In this document: one piece after another, positions 37,381-49,314 of the stretch
Numbering within the stretch: the stretch's first letter is position 1
Layout of the letters: every line of letters begins with the position of its first letter
DNA from: Halocaridina rubra
Lineage: Eukaryota > Arthropoda > Malacostraca > Decapoda > Atyidae
Assembly: GCA_037179515.1 (NCBI GenBank)
Contig: JAXCGZ010009472.1
Coordinates: 57,501 to 121,500 of the forward strand
Direction of reading: 5' to 3'
DNA: 64,000 nucleotides
Notes under the pieces: generated by a model
Told to the model about the DNA's origin: nothing
Database searches by the model: none
The model's input: only the letters and a program-made list of their open reading frames with translations
Position numbers and translations under genes: made by a program

Positions 37381-38562
37381 TATTTACCTAATTGTAATTA
37401 CCTAATTGTATTTACGGGAAAGAGCCCAAAGCTCGTATCTTCCCGTCTCCTGATTGGTTCCATATAATACTTAGTGATACTTATCATACCTGTCCTTAGA
37501 AGTATGGATTGAGATAGCATTAACTACCTCCTCGCTTAGCGAATTCCAATTATCAACTACTCTTACACTGAAAAAGTATTTCCTTACATCCTGCAAAGAA
37601 GTTTTCTTACGAAGCTTCAAACTATGACCTCTAGCTCTAGAGCCAGCCATATCAAAATATCGATCCCTATCTACTCTATCATAACCATGAAGGAATTTAA
37701 AGACTGTCACCATATCCCCCCTCAATCTTCTAGCTTCGAGTGATGGTAAGTCTAATTCCCTCAGCCTCTCATCATAACTGAGATTGCGTATTTCTGGCAC
37801 CAGATTCGTGGCATGTTTTTGAACTTTTTCAAGCTTAGCTATGTGCTTTTTCAAGTGTGGATTCCAAAAGGGGGCTGCATATTCGAGTTTTGGCCTCACA
37901 TAGGTTACATAAATATTTCTGAACATTTCCTTGTCCATGTGCCTGAAGGCGACCCTTACATTTGATAAGAATGCATATGCTGCCCTTACTATGCCATTTA
38001 TATGTATTTCTGGAGACAAATCTGCCAGTATGTTTACTCCTAGATCTCTCTCATTTTCTGTCTCTTGAAGTTGTACTCCAGCCACCGAGTAGTCAAGCTT
38101 GGGCCTTCTTGCACTTGTACCCATTCTCATTACCTTACATTTTGAAGTATTGAATTTCATTAGCCACTTTTCTGACCACTCATGCAGACTATTTAGATCC
38201 TCCTGAAGTTCTCTACCATTGTATTCGTTTTTTACTTTCTTCACAATCTTTGCATCATCTGCAAACATATTCATGAATGAATTTACAGACTCTGGTAGGT
38301 ATTTTCTACAGTAAATACTGACTGAAACTCCTTGTTCAATTCTTTGCAGATCTCTTCATCCGTCTCAGTGATGCTTCCATCTGCTCTCTTTAGCCTTAAA
38401 ACCTATTCTTTTACCTTCAGTTTTCCTCTGATAAAGCTGTGGAAAAGCTTGGGATTTTCTTTAGCCTTCCTGGTGTTGTCCCTCTCATAGTCTCTCTCTG
38501 CCTCTCTCCTTTTACTTAGGTAGTCATTTCTTGCTCTCTTGTAGGTTTGCCAGGCATTTATG
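37381..38562 (-). mobile_element. LINE copy I, internally deleted
   Basis: The tail has two ACAATTAGGTAATT units. The ORF 38274-37471 (267 codons) covers FADDAKIV to the C-terminus. At about 38300 the sequence jumps from just upstream of FADD to the linker before the RT (FHSFIRGKLKVKE, to about 38440), and ends at the NAWQTYKRARNDYLSKRRE block and a short GT tract. About 1 kb of RT is missing, with a shared GGT at the junction. Otherwise it is very similar to copy O. Confidence 0.88.
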
Positions 38563-38588
38563 TGTGTGTGTGTGTTTGGCCTCACATA

Positions 38589-38683
<95 letters not shown>

Positions 38684-38692
38684 GGGGGACTG
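38563..38692. repeat. GT tract, 14-bp LINE scrap and (GA)n array
   Basis: A GT tract (38563-38575) is followed by GGCCTCACATAGGT, which is a scrap of LINE ORF2 (YVRPK region), and then a GA array (38592-38680). Confidence 0.85.
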
Positions 38693-39161
38693 TTATTAGA
38701 TGATTATGAACATGTAGAACAGGTGGAGGTAAAAACACGAGGAGATAAGATATAGCAAGCATTGGAAGTGAGAATAAGAGAAAAAAAATCATTAATTTTG
38801 TTTGATAAGGTAGAATGGTGTAGTTTGGGTGAACGAGACGGAAAATAAAAAGAAAAGCTAGAAATAAGCTTTCCTATTTTGTAGTATTTTTGAGCAAGAA
38901 TTCCTAAAGTTTGGATAGACGTTTATAAAAATGCTAAAACAGGAAAAAGTATATACCTTTTTTTTACGTACATGACTTGCGTGAGGGATTTAATTTTTGA
39001 AGGAGGGGCTGTTTGCGAACAGAAAAGACTTCTGAGTTAATGAGAGAAGTTATTTTTAATTGGTTTGACCATTTTTACAAGGATTTCCCCAAACTCAACT
39101 ATTAGAAGTTATTTATAGCCATAGCATACACATTGTTCAAAAATCAGTCCTATTGAATACC

Positions 39162-39165
<4 letters not shown>
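38693..39165. other. Unassigned interval
   Basis: No gene or repeat that I recognise. Confidence 0.5.

Positions 39166-39250
<85 letters not shown>
39166..39250. repeat. (CT)n microsatellite
   Basis: CT array ending at the tail of LINE copy J. Confidence 0.97.
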
Positions 39251-39252
<2 letters not shown>

Positions 39253-39256
39253 CTCC

Positions 39257-41214
39257 GTAAGTACCTAATTGTGCTTACTGAAAAGAACCCTGTACTCGTA
39301 GCTCCCCGTCTACTGATGGGTTCTAGTTTTGTGCTCAGTGATGCTTATCATATTTGTTATTAACACTATGAGTTTAGTTAGCATTAACTTCCTTCTCGTT
39401 TAGCGAATTCCAGTCGTCAACTACTCTTAAACTAAAAATGTACTTCCTTACATCCTGGAAAAAAATTTTCTTACAAAGCTTCAAACTATGACCTCTCATT
39501 CTAGAGCAAGCCATATCATAGTATTGATCTCGATCCACGCTGTGAAAACTATGAGTGAATTTAAAAACGTTTACCATATCGCCCCTAATTCTTCTAGCTT
39601 CGAATGATGTTAAGTCTCATTCCCTCAGCCTCCCCTCATAACTGAGATTGCGTATTTCTGGCACCAAGTTTAGTGCCATGTCTTTGAGCTTTTCCAGCAT
39701 AATATGTGCTTTTTCAAGTGTGGATTCCAAAAGGGGGCTGCATATTCAAGCTTTGTCCTCACATAAGTTACATAAATACTTCTGAACCTTTCCTTGTCCA
39801 TGTGTTTGAGGGATACCCTTACATTTGTTAAAAGAAGAATATGCTGCCCCTACTATGCCATTTATATTCATTTCTGGGGACAAGTTTGCCAGTATGTTTA
39901 CTCCTAGATCTCTTTCATTCTCCGTCTCTTGAGGTTCTGCTCCTGATATTGAGTATCCAAGCTTTGACTTTCTCACACTTGTACCCATTCTCATTACCTT
40001 AAATTTTGAAGTATTAGATTTCATTAACCACTTTTCTGAACACTCATGCAGACCATTTAGGTGTTCCTGGAACTCTCAACCATTGTTTTCGTCCCTTACT
40101 TTCTTGACAATCTTTGCATCATCTGCAAACATTTTCAAGAATGACTTGACAGACACTAGTAGGCTATTTACGTATATAAGGAACAAATGTGGCCCTAAAA
40201 CTGAACACTGTGGTATCCCACTACTAACCCTTCTACATTCAGACATTAAGTGTCTTACTCTATTCCTCTGTTCCCTTCCTTCTAAGTAAGTTTTTATCCA
40301 TTCCAAGACAGTTCCACCTATTCTAGCCATTATTTGCAGCTTCTTAATAAGTCTCCAGTGTGGGTCTGTATCAACTGCCTTCTGAAAATCTAGGAATTTG
40401 CAATCTGCCTAGCCCTTTCTTTCCTGTAAGATCCGACTTCATCATAAAATTATAATAAATTTGTTACTGTTTATCTGTCTTAACTGAAGCCATGTTATTT
40501 CACTGACAAAAAGTTGAAGGATTCCAAGTGAAGAGAGATGTCTTTTCTTAGTCGTTTCTCCTTAACTTTGTAAACTATGTTGGTCAAGGAAACAGCCTAT
40601 TGTTTAGAGGTGAATCGCTTCTTACCTTTTAGAATTTAGGTACCACATTCCTTTGTTTTCAGCATCTTGGAGTCTCCCCAGATTCCAGCGACATTTAAAA
40701 TATGATGCATTTCTCCACCGATTTTGGTTTAGCGCATTTCTTAAGTACAGAAGGGAATATATCATCAGGACCTGTAGTTTATGGGCATCTAATTCCATTA
40801 AAGCTTTGCATACCTCTGTGGTAGAAAAGAAGATATTCTCTAATACCGGCCCGTGAACTCCTGTCTCTGCAGTCTGAGGGGGTGGGGTATTTTCTGCTGT
40901 AATTCTGAGTGAAACTAATTGTTCAGTTCTTCACAGATCTCTTCATCCGTCTCAGCTATGCATCCATCTGCTCTCTTTAACTTTAAAACCTGTTCTTTAA
41001 CCTTCACTATTTTTCTAATATAGCTGTGGAACAGTTTGGGATTTTTATTAGCCTTCTTGAGGATATCCCTTTCGTAATTTCTCTCTGCCTTTCTTCTTAC
41101 ACTTAGTTATTTTTTCTTGCTCTTTTATAGGTCTTGCAAGCATTAATGTTTTTTCTCATCCTATGCCTTTTTCCAGCATTTATCTCTCCACTCCTGAGCT
41201 CTCTTACACTCATT
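39257..41214 (-). mobile_element. LINE copy J, degenerate
   Basis: On the - strand this runs from the linker before the RT (about 41214) through RT to the C-terminus and tail. Short open pieces at 40330-40076 (SECRRVSSGIPQCSVLGPHL, FADDAKIV), 40024-39746 and 39577-39374 are in different frames. Its truncated end meets copy K head to head at about 41215. Confidence 0.85.
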
Positions 41215-41215
41215 G

Positions 41216-42544
41216 CATAATTTGCAATGATATGGAGAAACTACTAAGGAAACATATCTCTCTTCACTTGGAATCCTTCAACTTTTTGCAAGTTTTTGTC
41301 GGTGAGACAACATGGCTTCAGAGAAAGTAGATCAAAAGGAACAAACTTATTAGAATTTTATGATGACGTAAGCCGAATCTTACAGGAAAGAGAGTGTTGG
41401 GCAGATTGCATATTCCTAGACTTCAAGAAAGCATTTGTCTCTGTCCCACACGGGAGACTTATTAAGAAGCTAAAAAGCAATGACAGGACTAGGTGGAATT
41501 GTCTTGAAATGGATAAAAACTTACTTAGAAGGAAGGGAACAGAGGGTTAGAGTAAGATACTCAGTGTCTGAATGGAGAAGAGTTAGTAGGTGGAGTTCCA
41601 CAGGGTTCAGTTTTAGGGCCACTCTTGTTCCTTGTATATGTAAATGACCTACCAGAGTCTGTAAATTCATTCATGAATATCTTTACAGATGATGCAAAGA
41701 TTGTGAAGAAAATACGAAACGAGAACAATGGTAGAGAACTTCAGAAAGTTCTAAATAGTTTATTAGTGGTCAGAAAAGTGGCTAATGAAATTTAATAGTT
41801 CAAAATGTAAGGTAATGAGAATGGGTACAAGTGCAAGAAGGCTCAAGCTTGACTACTCGTTGACAGGAACAAAACTTCAAGAGACATAGAATAAAAGAGA
41901 TCTATGGAGTAAACATAATGGCAGATTTGCCTCCAGAAATGCATATAACTGGTCTAGTAAGGGCAGTATTTTCTGTTTTAGCAAATGTAAGGGTAGCCTT
42001 TAGGCACTTGGACAAGGAAATGTTCAGAAATATTTATGTAACCTATGTGAGACCAAAGCTTGAATATGCAGTCCCCTTTTGGAATCCACGCTTGAAAAAA
42101 AGCACATAGTTAAGCTGGGAAAAGTTCAAAGACTTACCACAAAATTGGTGACAGAAATACGCAATCTCAGTTATGATGAGAGACTGAGGAAATTAGACTT
42201 ACCATCACTCGAAGCTAGAAGAATGAGGGGTGATATGTTGGTAGTTTTTAAATTCCTTCACTGTTATGGCAGAGTGGATAGGGATTGATATTTTGATATG
42301 GTTGGCAGTAGAAGAGGTCATAATTTGAGGCTTCGTAAGAAAACTTCTTTGCTGGATGTAAGGAAGTATTTTTTTTTTAGTGTAGAGTAATTGATGATTG
42401 AAATTTGCTAAACGAGGGGGTAGTTAATAGTAACTCAATCCATAGTTTTAAGGACAAGTATGTAAGTATCACTTAGTACAAAATGGAACCGACCAGGAGA
42501 CGGGGAGATACGAGCATGGTGCTCTTTACTGTGAGCACAATTGG

Positions 42545-42547
<3 letters not shown>
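41216..42547 (+). mobile_element. LINE copy K, degenerate
   Basis: The + strand copy starts at VMEKLLRKHISLHLESFNF, with a local duplication of the TTTTTG/AAGTTT text near 41283-41300. It covers RT and the C-terminus (ORFs 41296-41550, 41918-42109, 42079-42288) and ends with the hairpin and GAGCACAATTGGGTACACAC running into (AC)n. The FADD motif reads FTDD. It is a pseudogene. Confidence 0.86.

Positions 42548-42574
<27 letters not shown>
42546..42574. repeat. (AC)n between LINE copies K and L
   Basis: An AC array links the 3' tail of K (GGGTACACAC) to the 5' break of L (ACACAATGCTGATGG). The intact LINE has TACACAAATGCTGATGG at this place, so the array may have grown from that short ACACA. 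Confidence 0.9.
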
Positions 42575-42577
<3 letters not shown>

Positions 42578-45461
42578 GCTGATGGATTAGCTGGTAAGGC
42601 AGTAGAATTAAAAGATAGGATTCACAACAGTAAGGCAGATATAGTAGCAATTACAGAGACTAAGTTGAGTGAGGACATAAACAGTGTCACAGTTTTTCCT
42701 AAGGGCTTCAGAATACTAAGGGTTAAAAGATCTGAGAGGACTGGTGGAGGGATAGCACTGCTCATAAGTGAAAGGATTCAAGTTGAAGAAATAAACTTGG
42801 CTATAGAAAGTGAGTTCAAGGAATTTCTTGTTGCTCGCATAAATACTGGGTCAGAGAGCATTATAATAACTGTTGTATACAACCCACCAAGGAACCAAAA
42901 TAGGCTTGAAGTTTATGAGGAAAGTCATATAGGTACTATTGAAGTCATAAACTCAGTTGTTAACATGGCACGGGAAAAAAAATGTAGGATTTTGATTATG
43001 GGAGACTTTAATCATAAAGAGATAGATTGGATAAATCTTGACCCACACAGTGGTGAGGACTCATTCGGGGCAAGATTCCTAGATTGCGTACAAGGGAATT
43101 TCCTACACCAACATGTAATGGAACCAACAAGGGCCAGGGGTGGGGATGAGCCATCACTACTTGATCTAGTGTTCACAGATAATGTGTTAGATATTGAAAA
43201 AATTGAGTATGTACCACCAATTGGAAAGAGTGACCACTGTGTTTTGTTGATGGAGTATATCATTGAAGATATTCTTCCTGAGAGTAGAGGAACTGAGGAC
43301 ATGAGGAGGAACTATCCGAAAGGAGATTACATCAAAATTAATGAGCTTTTTGCAGTTCTTGACTGGAGAACCTTACTTTACAACAAATCTGTACAAGAAA
43401 TGTATGACATCTTTTGTGAGAAATATGGGAAGATAGTAGATTGCTGCATACCTGTCACCAAAGTAGGTGTAATTCATGCCAGAGAGAAATGGTTCAATAA
43501 TGGGTGTAAAAGAGCTAAGGAGTGGAGAGACAGATGCTGGAAAAGGTATAGGAGGAGAAAAAACATAAATGCCTGGCAAACCTACAAAAGAGCAAGAAAT
43601 GACTACCTAAGTAAAAGGAGAGAGGCAGAGAGAGACTATGAGAGGGACATCACCAGGAAGGCTAAAGAAAATCCCAAGCTTTTCCACAGCTTTATCAGAG
43701 GAAAACTGAAGGTAAAAGAACAGGGTTTAAGGCTAAAGAGAGCGGATGGAAGCATCACTGAGACGGATGAAGAGATCTGCAAAGAATTGAACAAGGAGTT
43801 TCAGTCAGTATTTACAGTAGAAAATACCCCACCCCCTAAGATTGCAGTGATAGAAGCTCAAGGGCCGGTATTAGAGAACATCAACCTTACAGCCACAGAG
43901 GTATGCAAAGCGCTGATAGATTTAGATGTTCATAAATCTACAGGTCCTGATGACATATCCCCTCATGTGCTTAAAAAATGCGCACACTCAATATCAGTGG
44001 CAATAAGTATCATATTTAAAAAGTCACTGGAGTCAGGGGAGATTCCAAGATGCTGGAAACAAGCAAATGTGATACCTATCTTCAAAAAGGGAAGGAGGGA
44101 TACGGCTCTGAACTATAGACCAGTTTCCTTGACCAGCATAGTTTGCAAAGTTATGGAGAAACTACTAAGGAAACATATCTCTCTTCACTTGGAATCCTTC
44201 AACTTTTTGTCAGTGAGGCAACATGGCTTCAGAGAAGGTAGATCAACAGTAACAAACTTATTAGAATTTTATGATGAGGTAAGCCAAATCTTACAGGAAA
44301 GAGAGGGCTGGGCAGATTGCATATTCCTAGACTTCCAGAAAGCGTTTGACACTGTTCCACATGGGAGACTTATTAGGAAGCTGCAATCAATGGCTAGAAT
44401 AGGTGGAAATGTTTTGGAATGGATAAAAACTTACTTAGAAGGAAGGGAACAGAGGGTTAGAGTAAGACACCCAGTGTCTGAATGGAGAAGAGTTAGTAGT
44501 GGAGTTCCACAGGGTTCAGTTTTAGGGCCACTTTTGTTCCTTGTATATGTAAATGACCTACCAGAGTCTGTAAATTCATTCATGAATATGTTTGCAGATG
44601 ATGCAAAGATTGTGAAGAAAGTAAAAAACGAGAACAATGGTAGAGAACTTCAGGAGGATCTAAATAATCTGCATGAGTGGTCAGAAAAGTGGCTAATGAA
44701 ATTCAATACTTCATAATGTAAGGTAATGAGAATGGGTACAAGTGCAAGAAGGCCCAAGCTTGACTACTCGGTGGCTGGAGTACAACTTCAAGAGACAGAA
44801 AATGAGAGAGATCTAGGAGTAAACATACTGGCAGATTTGTCTCCAGAAATACATATAAATGGCATAGTAAGGGCAGCATATGCATTCTTATCAAATGTAA
44901 GGGTAGCCTTCAGGCACATGGACAAGGAAATGTTCAGAAATATTTATGTAACCTATGTGAGGCCAAAACTCGAATATGCAGCCCCCTTTTGGAATCCGCA
45001 CTTGAAAAAGCACATAGCTAAGCTTGAAAAAGTTCAAAGACATGCCACGAAACTGGTGCCAGAAATACGCAATCTCAGTTATGATGAGAGGCTGAGGGAA
45101 TTAGACTTACCATCACTCGAAGCTAGAAGAGTGAGGGGGGATATGGTGACAGTCTTTAAATTCCTTCATGGTTATGATAGAGTGGATAGGGATCGATATT
45201 TTGATATGGCTGGCTCTAGAGCTAGAGGTCATAGTTTGAAGCTTCGTAAGAAAACTTCTTTGCAGGATGTAAGAAAATACTTTTTCAGTGTAAGAGTAGT
45301 TGATAATTGGAATTGGCTAAGCGAGGAGGTAGTTAATGCTATCTCAATCCATAGTTTTAAGGACAGGTATGATAAGTATCACTAAGTATAAAATGGAACT
45401 GATCAGGAGACGGGAAAATACGTGCTTTGGGCTCTTTCCCGTAAACACAATTAGGTAATCA
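42573..45461 (+). mobile_element. LINE copy L, complete ORF2 region with one stop
   Basis: The copy starts at the NADGLAGKAV codons at the ORF2 N-terminus and runs to the 3' hairpin and tail (about 45405-45460). ORF1 is absent. It is followed without spacer by copy M and then N in the same orientation. Confidence 0.93.
42575..45385 (+). pseudogene. LINE L ORF2 with single nonsense codon
   Basis: The frame is continuous from 42575 to the terminal stop at 45383-45385 apart from TAA at 44714-44716, where copy O has the Lys codon AAA (NTSK block). Domains in order: AP endonuclease (ITETK, GDFNHKEID, SDHCVLL), linker, RT with QHGFREGRSTVTNLLEFYDE, FLDFQKAFDTVPHG, SGVPQGSVLGPLLFL and FADDAKIV, and a C-terminal region. 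The stop lies just after the RT catalytic motif. No ATG precedes the endonuclease residues in this copy either. Confidence 0.92.
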
Positions 45462-46472
45462 CACAGTGTCTGAATGGAGAAGAGTTGGTAATGGAGTTCC
45501 ACAGGGTTCAGTTTTAGGGCCACTTTTGTTCCTTGTATATGTAAATGACCTACCAGAGTCTGTAAATTCATTCATGAATATGTTTGCAGATGATGCAAAG
45601 ATTGTGAAGAAGTAGGAAACGAGAACAATGGTAGAGAACTTCAGTAAGATCTAAATAGTCTGCATGAGTGGTCAGAAAAGTGGCTAATGAAATTCAAAAC
45701 TTCAATATGTAAGGTAATGAAAATGCGTACAATTGCAAGAAGGCCCAAGCTTGACTACTCGGTGGCTGGAGTACAACTTCAAGAGACAGAAAATGAGAGA
45801 GATCTAGGAGTAAACATACTGGCAGATTTGTCTCCAGAAATACATATAAATGGCATAGTAAGGGCAGCATATGCATTCTTATCAAATGTAAGGGTAGCCT
45901 TCAGGCACATGGACAAGGAAATGTTCAGAAATATTTATGTAACCTATGTGAGGCCAAAACTCGAATATGCAGCCATCTTTTGGAATCCGCATGTGAAAAA
46001 GCACATAGCTAAGCTTGAAAAAGTTCAAAGACATGCCACGAAACTGGTGCCAGAAATACGCAATCTCAGTTATGATGAGAGGCTGAGGGAATTAGATTTA
46101 CCAGCACTCGGAGCTAGAAGATTGAGGGGGGGGGTATGGTGACAGTCTTTAAATTCCTTCATGGTTATGATAGAGTGTATAGGGATCAATATTTTGATAT
46201 GGCTGGCTCTAGGACTAGAGATCATAGTTTGAAGCTTCGTAAGAAAACTTCTTTGCAGGATGTAAGGAAATACTTTTTCAGTGTAAGAGTAGTTGATAAT
46301 TGGAATTGGCTAAGCGAGGAGGTAGTTAATGCTATCTCAATCCATAGTTTTAAGGACAGGTATGATAAGTATCACTAAGTCTAAAATGGAACCGATGAGG
46401 AGACGGGAAGATACGAGCTTTGGGCTCTTTCACGTAAACACAATTAGGTAATTACAATTAGGTAAATACAAA
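45462..46472 (+). mobile_element. LINE copy M, 5'-truncated, joined to the tail of L
   Basis: It begins at CAGTGTCTGAATGG (RT, just before SGVPQGSVLGP) directly after L's GGTAATCACA tail. Open pieces are 45687-46142 and 46136-46378. It is broken by a TAG after FADDAKIVKK and by an expanded G-run at about 46129-46137. The tail has two ATTACAATTAGGTA-type units. Confidence 0.92.
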
Positions 46473-47462
46473 CGCAGGGTTCAGTCTTAGGGCAACGTTA
46501 GTTCTTTGTATACATAAATGACTTACCAGTTTCTGTAAATTCATTCTTGCATATTTTTGCAGATCATGCAAATAATGGAAAGACTGTTAAGAAAGTAAAA
46601 TACGAGAATAATAGTAGAGAACTTAAGGAAGACCTAAATAGTCTTCATGAGTGGTCAGAGAAGTGGCTAATGAAATTCAGTGCTTCAAAATGTAAGGTAA
46701 AGAGAATGGGTACAAGTGAGCGAGAGGGCCCAAGGATAGATAGTGAAGAGCTGAAGCAAAACTTCAAGAGACGAAGAATGAGAGAGATCTATGAGTAAAC
46801 ATACTGGTAGATTTTTCTACAGAAATGCATATAAATTGTATTGTAAGGGTAGCATATGCTTTCTTAGCAAATGCGAAGGTAGCCTCAGACACACGGACAA
46901 GGAAGTGCTCAGAAATATTTGTGTAACTTATGTGAGGGCAAAGCTTGAATATGCAGCTCCCTTTTGGAATCCACACTTGAAAAGGCACATAATTAAGCTG
47001 GAAAAAGTTCGAAGACATGCCACTAAGTTGGTGCCAGAAATAAGCAATATCAGTTACGAGTAGAGGCTGAGGAAATTAGACTTAGCATCACTCGAAGATA
47101 GAAGAATGAAGAGGATATGGTGCCTTTATTAAATTCCTTTATGGGTATGACAGAGTGGATAGGTATCGATTTGTTGATATGGCTGGCTCTAGAACTAGAG
47201 GTCATAGTTTGAAGCTTCGTAAGAAAATTTCTTTGCAGGATGTAAGGAAATAATTTTTCAGTGTAAGAGTAGTTGATGATTGGAATTCGCTAAGGGAGGA
47301 GATTGTTAATTCTAATTCAATCCATTGTTTTAAAGACAAGTGTGATAAGTGCTACCGAGTAAAAGAAAAAAAAAATGGAACCGACCAGGAGACGGAGAGT
47401 CACGAGCATGGGGCCCTGTCCCTGAAGCACATTTAGGTAATTACAATTAGATAATTACACAC
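46473..47462 (+). mobile_element. LINE copy N, 5'-truncated, joined to the tail of M
   Basis: It begins at GCAGGGTTCAG (the PQGSVLG codons), about 55 bp further into the element than copy M, directly after M's tail. It is more diverged than L and M, with several stops. The 3' end has the hairpin and two tail units, then ACACACA. Confidence 0.88.
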
Positions 47463-47660
47463 ACAAAGGCCCCATTAACCCTTGTAAGGGGGGTAGTCGA
47501 GCCTAAGAACACGCATTCACTACTAGCCAAGTCACACCTCATTCACCCCTCTTATCTTCTTGAGGATAAAAGGGTCGACACAGCTCTCCGCCCCCACCAT
47601 CCTGTTTGAGTTTCATACAAACAGGCAAATCAACATGGTAAGAGAGCAGGTATTTAATTA
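47463..47660 (-). mobile_element. 3' UTR remnant of the second LINE family
   Basis: CCCATTAACCCTTGTAAGGGGGGTAG, read in two halves, keeps the palindromic end seen at 16416-16431. It is followed by text parallel to 16437-16560 (AAGAACACGCATTCACTAC, CTCATTCACCCCTC, GAGGATAAAAGGGTCG), with about 70 percent similarity by eye. Confidence 0.6.
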
Positions 47661-48095
47661 TTAAAAGATTATAAGTAGAAGCAAGCCAGCCAGATATGTA
47701 AACATTAATTCCATTACCCTCGCAACGCTACATAGCCGAAGAAAGATTTAAAAGTAATTTTATATTTGAAATCTTCATTTGATGAAATCTCTTCATATTA
47801 TTTTCAAGCATAGGACTTTCAACAACCCTTCTGGAGCATATAAGGATAGCATCACGTGTTCAAGATTGCGATGTCACATATTCTTCCTCTAGACTTGATC
47901 ATCATCTTCTCTCTTCTTTTTTCAAGAAAACTTTACGCACACATTAAAATCACGTTGTTGATCACACGCATAGGGGATTAGCTCGATTTCCAGTGGTGAT
48001 TCCGTTTTTACATTTTTATTTATATTTATTCATCTTCTTTTTTAAACTTCTGTTTTTCTCCTTCTTTACTTTGCCATAATCCATCCATATACCAG
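47661..48095. other. Unassigned interval in Kir intron 2
   Basis: No gene or repeat recognised. Confidence 0.5.
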
Positions 48096-48330
48096 AGCCA
48101 TGTTCCCCCTTTTAAGGGGAGTGGCTGAGTCAAAGAAAATACTTTGACTCTTGTGGGAAGTAAATACAGAGAGGATTCCCAGTTCCCTCGCTCCGTCCCA
48201 AGTAGTCGATTCTTACGACACACTGGGGAACACGGAGGAAGTATTCTTACCCCCCCCCTCCCTCAGGGGGACTTGGTCAGCCAATGGGTTGATTTCGAGC
48301 ACAACCTGAATACCGTCATATGTGAAAATA
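48096..48330. repeat. Repeat with CCCCCTTTTAAGGGG palindromic end
   Basis: The end CCCCCTTTTAAGGGGAGTGG resembles the 3' palindrome of the second LINE family (16416-16440), followed by GCTGAGTCAAAG. The rest of the unit is not clearly alignable. Confidence 0.45.
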
Positions 48331-48671
48331 TATCGGATATCTCTATCTATCTAGCTATCTAACTTAGCCTTAATGGCTATCGTTATTTATTTATATTATT
48401 TATTAATGATTTTTTTTTATACTTTACTAGTTTTTGTCATTTTTTTTTCTTTGTTATACACGCGATACTACAGCTGAAGGTTTTTTGAACTTAAATAGAT
48501 CTGTCCAGGACAGTTCGATGTTAAGTCTTCCTTCAGTTACGGTTCTTTTTCTATGCCTACAGCTACACTGAATATTCGTGGATATTCATAACACATCTTT
48601 TATTAGCACCACATCTGACAAGTCATTACACTCTCCATATCTTTTTATCTTTACTTTATGTATTCTTCGTG

Positions 48672-48750
48672 CCCAGGCCCGATGAGGGCTGGTTTATTTT
48701 ATTTTTTTTTTTTTGGCCCGTCCTGGTGTCACAATCATAAAAAAAAAAAG
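48672..48750 (+). mobile_element. Poly-A retroposon 3' end, copy 3
   Basis: The + strand reads CCCGATGAGGGC, a T-rich stretch, GGCCCGTCCTGGTGTCACAA and then ATCATAAAAAAAAAA. It is the same end as the - strand copies at 6590-6665 and 22735-22800. Confidence 0.65.
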
Positions 48751-48963
48751 TCCATACCTGCAGACTCTCTCTAACTCTCTCTTTACTTAACTTAAGCTTG
48801 ATGTTTGCTGTATTGTAATATGACTCATATGAATGGGTTATTAATAAAACAAAAACTAATCAGTCGGTTTTCTTAATTAAGCTCGAGAACAAGTTGTTGT
48901 TGTATATTGGGAGATTCCCGTCTTTCAGAATATCAGAGATAAAAACAAAGTACTGTACCTATA

Positions 48964-49298
48964 ACACATTGTACTCCAAATTAGCATTAGCTGTAATATG
49001 TACAGGGTTGTTAAAATGGACATCCAGCCTTGAAACCTCAGCTTTAAGCTGTGTCCACCCCTATTCGAATGGGGATTAGGAGTGTCACAAAACGACGCAC
49101 AACAACAGCATTTTGGAGAATTTTAATACACATTGTGTTACAAATTAGAGTTAATTTTGGAATGCATAAGGAGGTTAAAATGAACATCCAGCCTTAATAA
49201 CCTAGCTATAGCCTGTGTCCACCCCTATTCGAATTGGGATTAATAGTGACATAAAACGGCAAAAAATAATAGAAACAACAACATCTTTGAGAATTTTA
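48964..49298. repeat. Tandem duplication, period about 164 bp, next to Kir exon 3
   Basis: Unit 1 starts at 48964 and unit 2 at 49128, both with ACACATTGT. They share GTTAAAATGGACATCCAGCC-type text, GTGTCCACCCCTATTCGAAT and GAGAATTTTA. The second unit stops about 16 bp before the exon at 49315. Each unit contains the palindromic SINE-family-T end. Confidence 0.85.
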
Positions 49299-49314
49299 TT
49301 CTTTGTATTTCCAG

